Shown here piece by piece: positions 9,266 through 18,000 of a DNA stretch of 57,769 nucleotides (position 1 is its first letter; every line of letters begins with the position of its first letter). Made by a program: the position numbers and the translations under genes. The DNA comes from Gemmatimonadota bacterium (GTDB lineage Bacteria; ARS69), in contig JASLLL010000015.1 of assembly GCA_030747075.1 (NCBI GenBank), forward strand, positions 1-57,769. The letters run 5' to 3'. The notes under the pieces are model-generated. The model ran no database searches, was not told the DNA's origin, and saw only the letters and a program-made list of their open reading frames with translations.

Positions 9266-10332
9266 ACCTTCGTCGCGCGGGCATCGCGCTTCTGGTCCCC
9301 GCCGTCACGGCGGCGCTCTTTCTGCCAGCGGCGGAACTGATCGTCCGGCTGGCCGCTCCCCGCTCCCTTCCATCGCAGGAGTTCATTCGCGGCTTCGTGC
9401 TGAAGGACATGTATCTCGCCGATGAAGACTGCGGCTTCGTGCTCGCCCCCGGCTTTTCAGGACGCATCGAGCGCGACGGCGTCGTCACGGAGTTTTCGAC
9501 CAACTCACTCGGGCTTCGCGGACCGGAACCGGGACCGAAAACCGGCGCGCGCATTCTCGCACTCGGTGACTCCTTCACATGGGGATGGGGAGTTCCCGAT
9601 GACGAAGCATGGGTCCGGGCGGCCGCACGCGCGCTGGGGGAGAATGCGGCAGAGGGCATCAACGGCGGCGTGAACGGGTATGGCACGGAAGCGGAGCTGG
9701 AACTTCTCCGCAAGGTCGGACCGGCCGTTCAACCGGACCTCGTGCTGGTCGGGTTCTACACCAACGACTACATGGACAACTTCTTCGGTGCGCAAGGCTT
9801 CTATACCGTCCGCGACGGGTACCTCTTCAACCACTTCACGCACGAGTATTACCGCGAGAGCTGGCTCGCCCGGGAGAGCCACTTGTGGCGACTCCTCTCC
9901 GAGGCGCGCGAGAAGATCCGCACGAAGTGGTTCCACGGCATGCCCTCCTCCAGCCCGCATCGGGGCGTCTCTCAGGATGAGCTTCGCATGGGAATGGAAC
10001 GCACCGTGGAACTCATGGCCACCATGCGCGACGTCTCGGATTCCCTGGGTGCCGCGTTCGGGGTCGTCTGGATGGCGGCCGATGTCTATGCCTTCCCGAA
10101 GAACCCCCCGGACATCCCGCTTCGGAGCGAGTTGCGGGAACGGGTGGCTTCGCTCGGAATCCCGTCCCTCGACCTCCTCCCGGTGTTCCGGTCGGAACGG
10201 GACATCCCCGGCCTCTTCATCCCGGGCGACGGACACATGACCGTCCGGGGGAACCGCGTGGCCGGGCGGGCAGTGGCCGCGTGGCTTCGCGATGAAGAAC
10301 TCCTGTCGAGATCCAATCACCCGAACCCGTAG
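9262..10332 (+). CDS. SGNH/GDSL-type hydrolase, membrane-anchored
   Basis: This 356-residue protein starts at a GTG overlapping the methyltransferase stop. Residues 5-32 are an N-terminal membrane anchor or uncleaved signal. The nucleophile block L-G-D-S-F-T has Ser at about residue 104. A G-x-N-G-Y-G-T segment supplies the oxyanion glycine, and G-F-Y-T-N-D-Y contains the conserved Asn. The catalytic acid/base pair appears as P-G-D-G-H near residues 321-325. Such enzymes act as esterases, including sugar O-acetyl esterases, or as acyltransferase partners. It closes the radical SAM-methyltransferase-hydrolase trio, and only 13 nt separate it from the next gene. Confidence 0.85.
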   Translation: MNLRRAGIALLVPAVTAALFLPAAELIVRLAAPRSLPSQEFIRGFVLKDMYLADEDCGFVLAPGFSGRIERDGVVTEFSTNSLGLRGPEPGPKTGARILALGDSFTWGWGVPDDEAWVRAAARALGENAAEGINGGVNGYGTEAELELLRKVGPAVQPDLVLVGFYTNDYMDNFFGAQGFYTVRDGYLFNHFTHEYYRESWLARESHLWRLLSEAREKIRTKWFHGMPSSSPHRGVSQDELRMGMERTVELMATMRDVSDSLGAAFGVVWMAADVYAFPKNPPDIPLRSELRERVASLGIPSLDLLPVFRSERDIPGLFIPGDGHMTVRGNRVAGRAVAAWLRDEELLSRSNHPNP

Positions 10333-10345
10333 ACGAGAGACCGCC

Positions 10346-13138
10346 ATGACCCCACGATCTCTTCGCGCAACCGGCGCTGCCCTCCTCCTTCTGACGATGC
10401 TTCCCGGGCAGGCCTCCGCAGCCTCCCCGCCGACCGCCGATCCCGGCGCAACGCCGCGCTCCGGCCTGGAAGAAACGGAGGACCTCACCGAGAGCCTCGC
10501 GAACCATCTGCACGAAGTCTCCTTCGCCATTCTGGATCGCGACATGGAGAAGTTCGCGGAGCACTTCGCCCCGGACGCAACCGGCACCGATGTCCCGATC
10601 GGAGAGGGAGAACCCACGGCGGAGACTCGCTGGGTCCACACACGGCCCTTGCGGGAACCCGTGTCGCTGTCAGGGCGCGGCGCCCTCGCCACGGCCTGGG
10701 GCGAGTATCTGGACACCTTCCGCTCGCTGGAGGATGTGCGTCTGAAGGTGAAGTCCGCAGAGATGAATACTGACGGAAATGGAACCGTCTCCGCGTCCGC
10801 GTACATCAAGTACTTCTGGATCGGACGCGGGCCGGAAGGAGCACGCGAGTGGGTGAAAGGAGTGGGCCGCGTGAAGGCATCCCGCCCTCGGGACGGCCCG
10901 TGGACCCTCCATGAACTGACGCTCACCGACCTTCACCCTCGCGTTGCCACGGCCAACCTCTTCGATGAGGTGAGCGGTCCGGCGGGGACCGCGCTCACGG
11001 TCCCCCGCTGGGGGTCTCCCGGAAACGAGGAGTTCATGGCGCACGGAGTCGCGGTGGCCGACCTGGACGACGACGGGCTTCTGGAGATTTTCGTGACAGG
11101 TGGCGGAGAGAACCACCTGTACCGAAGCCGGGGTGACGGCACCTACGAAGACATCGCCATGAATGCTCTCGTCGGGGTGACCCCTTCCGCGACCGGCCCG
11201 CTCTTTCTGGACTTTGACAACGACGGCGACGAAGACCTCTTCCTCGCGTCGGTCGGACGCCAGATGTTCTTTGAGAACCGGTTCGTGCCGGAAGGGCGCG
11301 TGGAGTTCCTCGAACGATCGGAAGACGCCGGAGTGGCGCTTCCGGCGCACGGCTACAGCGCCGTCTCCGCCGATGTCAACTCCGACGGCTTCCCCGACAT
11401 CTATGTGTGCTCGTACAACGCCTACGGAACCGTCATGCCGAACTCATGGAGCCAGGCCACGAACGGCACGCCCAATCTCCTGCTCATCAACGACGGCGGA
11501 AGACGATTCGTCGAGGCGGCCGCCGACTGGGGAGTCGCGGATTCCCGCTGGACCTACGCGGCTCAGTTCGCGGATCTGAACGGAGACCACCGAGCGGACC
11601 TCTATGTGGCCAACGACTTCGGAGTGAACGCCTTCTACATCAACGAAGGGGACCGCTTCCGCGACGCCTCACGCGAGTTCGGCATCGACGACACGGGAAA
11701 CGGCATGGGGGTCTCCTTTGGTGACTACGACAACGACGGCCGCGTCGACCTCCATGTCACCAACATGTCGTCCACGGCGGGCAACCGGATTCTGGGCGTT
11801 CTGTTTCCCGACATGGAAGACTCTCCCGAGTACGCCCGCACGCTGAAGAAGTTGGCGTCCGGGAACACGCTGTACCGCAACACGGGAGACGGCTCCTTCC
11901 GCGATGTCACATCCGAAGTCGGTCCGTTTTCCGCGGGCTGGGCCTTCGGGGGCGGATTCCTCGACTTTGACAACGACGGCTGGCAGGACATTCACACGCC
12001 GAACGGTTTCATCTCCGGCAAGGGGCTTCGTGACACTTGAAGCCTCTTCTGGCGCCATGTACTGGCTGCCTCGGAGAAGCGGGACGACGCGGGAAGCGAA
12101 GACTACAAGGACGACCACTTCGGCAAGATTCTGAAGGAGGGGTTCTCGTTCAGCGGGTTCGAACGGGACCACCTCTACCTGAATGTGGACGGCAAGAGGT
12201 ATGCCGACATCTCCGGGCTTTCGGGAATCGACTCCGACACCGACGGACGGGGCGCCGCCTATGCGGACCTCGACAACGACGGCGATGTCGACATCTTCCG
12301 CACGGCGTTCCAGAGGAAGGCACACCACCTCTTCCGGAACAATGTCGGGCAACGCGCAAACTTCCTCCGCGTATCCCTGATCGGAACGAAGAGCGGCACC
12401 GACGCCTTCGGAACCGTGGTTCGCGTGGGCACTTCTCGCGGAGTACAGACGCGCTTCAAGTCGGGAGGGGCGGGCTTCGTCTCCCAGCACGACCCGCGCC
12501 TTCTCTTCGGGTTGGGGAGTGACACTTCGGTGGAGTGGATCGAGGTCGCCTGGCCATCCGGGTCGGTGGAGAAGTTCCGGGGAGTCGGCGCGGGGCTGTC
12601 CGTCCTGATCACCGAGGGCCAGGGCCGGTTGACGACGCTGGAGGATCGGGCCTTCGCGCTGCCGGACCCCCCGGCCGACCGGGAGGTCCTTCTGGCGAAA
12701 CTGGCCGTCCGGCCCGGCGACCGCTTCCCGGACCTTGCGCTCGGCACGCTGGCCGGAGACGCCACGACCTTTCGCGCGGAATCCGGCTCCGGCCGCGCCA
12801 CTGTCGTCAACCTCTGGGCCACCTACTGCGTTCCGTGTCGAAAGGAGATGCCCGAACTGGAGAGGCTTTCCGCGGAACTGTCCCGCGCGGGCGTGGATGT
12901 GATCGGCCTCAGCATCGATGTCGGCAAGGGGCGCAAGAAGGTCCCCGGCTTCGTGCGGAAGCAACGCCTGACTTACCCCGTCTACACCACGACCGACGGC
13001 GTCTTCGCCCGCATCTATTCCGGCGACGAGGTCTTCATTCCTCTGACCTACCTGGTTGGCGCGGACGGAATCGTGACGGAGGTCTTCACAGGATGGTCGA
13101 AGGAGGCCGAAGGGGCCATTCGGAAGCTGGCACAGTGA
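10346..13138 (+). CDS. Probable selenoprotein: NTF2-like / FG-GAP / ASPIC-UnbV / TlpA-thioredoxin fusion with in-frame TGA
   Basis: Read through the TGA at 12038-12040, this is one 930-codon frame with residue 565 as the presumed selenocysteine. Residues 1-28 are a signal peptide, about 35-200 an NTF2/SnoaL-like domain, and about 225-640 a series of FG-GAP/VCBS calcium-binding repeats (D-x-D-x-D-G patterns). An ASPIC/UnbV domain spans about 670-745 and a TlpA-like thioredoxin domain follows to the end, with C-V-P-C at 828-831. Both sides of the TGA are in the same frame. The sequence around it, G-L-R-D-T-(U)-S-L-F-W-R-H-V, continues smoothly into D-H-L-Y-L-N and another FG-GAP repeat, so a frameshift is not involved. 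A SECIS-like hairpin follows. Treated as a plain stop, the gene would give a 564-residue product plus an orphan frame from GTG 12185 with no ribosome site. Export to the periplasm is expected. Confidence 0.75.
12038..12080 (+). promoter_or_regulatory. Candidate bacterial SECIS element downstream of an in-frame UGA
   Basis: After the UGA (12038-12040), bases 12046-12050 (CUUCU) can pair with 12075-12079 (AGAAG). Then 12051-12054 (GGCG) pairs with 12067-12070 (UGCC, including one G-U pair), and 12055-12057 (CCA) pairs with 12063-12065 (UGG), leaving 12066 bulged. The apical loop is UGUAC at 12058-12062, with G as its second base. The loop begins 17 nt after the UGA. Known bacterial SECIS elements have a small loop with G among the first two bases, roughly 16-37 nt from the UGA. 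The structure was folded by eye and no energy was computed. Confidence 0.6.
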
Positions 13139-13214
13139 TCATCGGCCGGTCGGGTCTGGTCGTGCCCTGCCATCCGGGATAGACTCCATCGGGCTCTACT
13201 CAAGGGGAGGGATC

Positions 13215-15005
13215 ATGCCCGGAAGAGACCGATGTCTTCTCATTCTCGGCGGCGCGGGCCTTGTCGGAGTGCAGTGCGCAAAGAAGGCCGCGCGCGCCCT
13301 GCATCCCGGTCGGATCGTCCTGGTGTCACTCTTCCGAAAGGAGACGCGGGAAGCCATCGCTTCTCTTTCGAAGGAGTTTCCCGGGATTGAGTTCGCCGGG
13401 TATTACGGGAACCTCTTCGTTCGCGGAGAACCCACGCCCATCGAGACGCGCGTTCCGGAGCCGTCGCCGCGGGACTTCGTGGAGAACGCGGAGAACCGGC
13501 GCCACATCTTCGAAGACACCTTCACGGACTTTGAGTCCGCCTATCGGGAGTCGATGCTGGTCCGCCTTCTGCTCATGGAGAAGCCCGATGCGGTGGTGGA
13601 CACGGTCAACACCGCCACGGGAATCAGCTATCAGGACATCTTCTCCAGTTCGTTCGTCGTGTCGAAGGGGCTGGAGGAGGCCCGGGAGGGCGGCCTTGGC
13701 GAGGGCTTCGCAACGGATGTGGAGAAGCACCTGATCGCCGGGGGCATCCCGCAGCTCATCGTCCATGTTCGTCTCCTGCACCGTGCGCTCTCGGAGGCGG
13801 GTTCCCGGATCTATCTGAAGGTCGGGACAACCGGCACCGGCGGCATGGGTCTCAACATTCCCTACACGCACGGCGAGGACAAGCCCAGCCCCACACTCAT
13901 GGCCAAGACGGCCACGGCCTTCGCACAGACGGGACTGCTGTTCCTGATGGCCAGAACGCCGGATTCTCCCATCATCAAGGAGATCAAGCCCGCCGCCATG
14001 ATCGGCTACCGGGACATCGGCTACCACATCATCAGAGGGCCGCAATACCGGCCTGCCGGGAAAAGCGGCGGCATCACGGTCACGCACGGAGAGGCCTACG
14101 CGCTCTACGAAGCGCGGGGAGAACCGCTGGCGGACATCCTCGACAACGAACCCTGCTTTGACGGATATGAACGCCTCCAGGACAAGGACGGCCGCCCCGC
14201 AAAGCTCCTGCTTCCCTGCGTGAACACAGGGGAGAACGGGATCTTCACGCGTGGAGAGTTCGAGGCCATCACGGCCCTCGGCCAGATGGAGTTCGTCACG
14301 CCGGAGGAGATTGCCGACCTCGTGACGCTGGAGCTCGCGGGGAACAACACGGGAAGAGATGTCATCTCCGCCGTGGACTCCTCCGTGCTCAATCCGTCGT
14401 ACAAGGGAGGCCTCATTCGCGGAGTGGCCATCGAGGAGCTGGAGGAACTGGAGAATGAGAAGGGCGTTCCCTCGGTTGCCATCGGGCAGCTCGGGCCGCC
14501 GCAACTCGCGAAGTACCTGTACGAGGTCCACTTCCTGAAGCAGCTCCACGGGACCGTCGAGCGAGTTCTCGCTGACGAGGACGGCCACGCCCGCACGCCG
14601 GAAGACCTCTCGCGGGAGATGGAAGCGCTCGTCACGGAGAGCCCGCTCCGACACACCATCACATCCATCGGTATCCCCATCCTGCTGCCGGACGGAACCG
14701 GCATCCTTCGCGGACCGGTCATCAAGATTCCGCCGTACAACAAGAAGGCGCATCGGATTCCGCTGACGGAAGATGCCGTGGACGCATTCGCGAAGAAGGG
14801 CTGGGTGGATCTCCGCCCCGCACACATGTCATGGTGGCTGGACTGCTTCGCAAGCATGAGGCAAACGGTCTATCGGCGTGGTTCCAAGTGGAGTTCGGAA
14901 CGCTTGGACCATGCGTCCTATCTGCATTCGGAGATCCGGATCGGAGAGGTGGTGGCCTGGATCTTCAATAACCGGATTTCCCCCAGAGGCCATCGCATCA
15001 AGTAA
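13215..15005 (+). CDS. Large SDR-like NAD(P)-binding protein of unknown substrate
   Basis: The product has 596 residues, starting at ATG 13215 after an AGGGGAGGG ribosome site. The first 20 residues hold a Rossmann nucleotide-binding turn, G-G-A-G-L-V-G at 12-18. Further segments (V-V-D-T-V-N-T-A-T-G near 120, Y-L-K-V-G-T-T-G-T-G-G-M-G-L-N near 200, then D-K-P-S-P-T-L-M-A-K) fit an extended short-chain dehydrogenase. The ~300-residue C-terminal half has no motif I recognise. At nearly twice the usual SDR length, it may act on a large thioester or lipid substrate. It sits just before two acyl-CoA-synthetase-type genes, suggesting a shared acyl-chain pathway. The reaction itself cannot be assigned. 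Confidence 0.65.
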   Translation: MPGRDRCLLILGGAGLVGVQCAKKAARALHPGRIVLVSLFRKETREAIASLSKEFPGIEFAGYYGNLFVRGEPTPIETRVPEPSPRDFVENAENRRHIFEDTFTDFESAYRESMLVRLLLMEKPDAVVDTVNTATGISYQDIFSSSFVVSKGLEEAREGGLGEGFATDVEKHLIAGGIPQLIVHVRLLHRALSEAGSRIYLKVGTTGTGGMGLNIPYTHGEDKPSPTLMAKTATAFAQTGLLFLMARTPDSPIIKEIKPAAMIGYRDIGYHIIRGPQYRPAGKSGGITVTHGEAYALYEARGEPLADILDNEPCFDGYERLQDKDGRPAKLLLPCVNTGENGIFTRGEFEAITALGQMEFVTPEEIADLVTLELAGNNTGRDVISAVDSSVLNPSYKGGLIRGVAIEELEELENEKGVPSVAIGQLGPPQLAKYLYEVHFLKQLHGTVERVLADEDGHARTPEDLSREMEALVTESPLRHTITSIGIPILLPDGTGILRGPVIKIPPYNKKAHRIPLTEDAVDAFAKKGWVDLRPAHMSWWLDCFASMRQTVYRRGSKWSSERLDHASYLHSEIRIGEVVAWIFNNRISPRGHRIK

Positions 15006-15067
15006 CGAACCGGAGGGCGCGTCTGGCGAATCCCCGAGGGACCGCGGGAGATCCCCCCCGCCCGGAG

Positions 15068-18000
15068 GTGGACCCCGCACTGGTGAACCGCGTGCTGGAG
15101 TCGCTGGCGGTGCTGGAGCAACCGTCCGATGACGGCTCCCCCGCTCCTTCGGCGGCGGGTGCGCCTGCGGCGGCGCTGCTGCGCGCGACTCGCGACACGC
15201 TGGGCGCGCTCTCGGCCGCGCGGGAAGCCGGAGCCGAGTCCGCTTCCCGTTCGCACCGGACACTCCTGCATCGCATCCTGGAGGGCGCGCTTCGGCGACC
15301 GGTGCGTCTGGCTTTTCACTCCACCCCCTTTGCCGCGGAGTGGACCGATCTCCTTCTGGAAGTGGTGGTGGCGTCCGACTTCACGGTGGGATCGCTCTTC
15401 ACGGCCCGCGCAAAGACCCTCGGCGACCGCACGCTCTTCCTTCAGCCCCCGGGTCATGCGGACGAGCGCGTGTCCTGGCGGTCCGCGGCGGAGCGCATCC
15501 TGGGCATTTCCCGCGCACTCCTCGCGCTTCGCCGACAGATCCCCGGCGCGCCTGTCGCCATCCTCTCGGAGAACTCGCTGGAAGGCGCACTCATGGATCT
15601 CGCGTGTCTGGTCACGGGGACGCCGGACATTCCCGTCCCGGCCAACTCCCCTCCCGGGCAGGTGGACTACATCCTCCGCCACGCGAAGGCGGGTGCGCTC
15701 TTTGTCGGCTCGCCGCACATGGCCGAAATCGCCCGCGAGTCGATCGACGAAGGGGAAGTCGCCGGACGCGTCTACTGGCTGGACCGATCGCGCGACGGGA
15801 CCGGCGGCATCCGGCCCTTCGCGGAGTTCCTGGAAATGGGATCGGGCACCGAACCGGAAGAGGTTCGTACAGCCATCGAGTCGGTGCGCGCCACCGACCA
15901 CGCCACCACCATGTACACCTCCGGCACCACGGGAATGCCCAACGCCATCTCCTTTACGCAGGCCCATCTCGTGACAAAGCGTTTCGCGCGCGCCGCTGCC
16001 TGGCCGGATCTGGGGCGCGGCGATGTCTTCCTCTGTTACCTCCCGCTCTATCACACCTTCGGTCGCTTTCTGGAAATGCTGGGCTGCGTCTTCTGGGGGT
16101 CCATCTATGCGTTTGTGGAAGACCCGTCCATTGAGAGACTCCTCTACTCGTTCCAGTGGGCCCGCCCGACGACATTCATCAGCGTTCCGAAAAAATGGCT
16201 GGAGATCGCCGAAGCCGCCGCCCCGGTAACCGGCGAAGAAGACCCACCCGACCCGGACATCTCCCGCGCGGTCATCGAAGTGACCGGCGGGCGACTCCGG
16301 CGCGGCCTGTCCGCGGCGGGGTATCTTCCGCCTGCGGTGTTCCGGCGCTTTCATCGGGCGGGCATCGAACTGCACTCCGGGTTCGGCATGACGGAAGCCA
16401 CGGGTGGAATCACCATGACGCCCGCGGGCGAGTATCGCGAGGACTCCATCGGGACGGCACTCCCCGGCATCGAACTTCTGGTGGCGGAAGACCGGGAACT
16501 TCTCATTCGCGGGGCCTATGTGGCCCAGCCCGTGGACGCGGACAGCAAGTCCGAAGACGGCTGGTTTGCCACGGGCGACATCGTTCGCGAGATCGAAGAC
16601 GGACATCTTGTCATCGTGGATCGCAAGAAGGAGATCTTCAAGAACCTCCAGGGAGAGACCATTTCGCCCCGGCGCATCGAGCGAATGTTCGGAGAGTTCG
16701 ACACGATCGCGCGAACGCTGGTCATCGGGGATGGTCGCGAGTACTGCACACTGCTCATCGTACCGTCGGAGGATCTGTGCGCCGACTATGCCGATTCCGC
16801 CGCGGAGGATCCTGCCGTCCTGAGAGCCCCGGAACTTCGCGAACTCTACGCCGCTGCCATCTCCACGGTGAACCGTTTCCTCGCGCCCTACGAGCGAATC
16901 CTGGACTTCGCGGTGCTGGCGCGCGACTTCGACGCGGATGCCGGAGAGCTGACCGCCAAGGGAACGCCTCGCCGAAAGCGGATTGCGGAAGCCTACAATG
17001 CCATCATCGAACCCATGTACTCCCGCGGGCAGGCCACTTTCCAGCTGGGGGACCTGGAGGTGGTCGTCGGGCACTGGTTTTTCCGGCAGTCGGGGATTCC
17101 GTCGGGCGAGTTGCGGGCCGTGCCCGGCGGCCTCCGGATCGGGGCGGCCGGAAAGACGCTCACCGTCCGGCGCGTACCGGGAACGACGCGGGTACTGGTC
17201 GGCGACCTGGAATATGAACCGTGCGGGCCGGAACTCCTCCTGGGCGAGATCCTCGGCCGTGCCAGGCTCTGGCTCGGAAACCGCGCGGTCCGCGCCTTCG
17301 CGGGGAAGGAGATCGAACACTGGTGGAGGCGGGGTCGGCGCTTTGAGGTGCGTACGCGCCTCGCACTTGTTCCGGCGCGGGTCCCCGGTCCGGAAGGCAC
17401 TCCGGAGCCTCCTTCCGAAGAGGACGCGACCATCGACACGGCCCTTCTGCACGACCTCGCCGCGCGTGTTCGCCACCCGAAGGAGAGCGTTCGGCGCACG
17501 GCCATCGCCCAGTTGCGTTCTCATCTGACCGGACGCCGCACCGAACTTCGAAGCCTCATCCGCGACGCGCTGGCAAGCGCGCTGCCGGACCCGGAGGTTC
17601 GCCCTTACGCGCTGTGCGCTCTCCTTCCCGTACTCGACCGGGGAAGTCTCAGCCGGCTTCTGGACACATTCCTTTCGGACCCGTCGTTTCTTCAGCGGTC
17701 CGAAGCGCGGATCGTGGCCGGGCAGGAGCTACGGCCCGATCAAGTGAACGCGCTGATCAACCGCGTCCTGAAGGCCGCCTACCGGTCTCCGGGCCGCCCC
17801 CCGCGCGAGGTCCCCGGACTTCGACGCCTTCTGCGTTTCCTCACAATCCACGGCGTACTCCATCCGGCATTCTTCCGGCGCGTGCGAACACTGCTCGTGA
17901 AGCTCGAATCGGAGTGGGGCGCGGACACGGAGGCCGTCTCCTTCCTTCGTGAACTTCGCGCCGACCTCTCGCGCGAGTTCCGAGATCGACTCCCGAAGAC

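Noticed and set aside
12030-12050. Frameshift or ordinary pseudogene explanation for the interruption
   Set aside because: The frame is the same on both sides of the TGA. There is no second lesion in 930 codons, and a SECIS-like hairpin is present.
12041-13138. Independent gene starting at GTG 12185 after a true stop at 12038
   Set aside because: No ribosome site precedes GTG 12185. It would begin inside an FG-GAP repeat and lack a signal peptide for a periplasmic-type TlpA domain. The 48 codons between the TGA and this GTG are open and domain-like in the same frame.
13162-13190. Promoter before the SDR-like gene (TGGTCG, 17 bases, TAGACT)
   Set aside because: The -35 box matches only three of six bases and the -10 box four; too weak to list.
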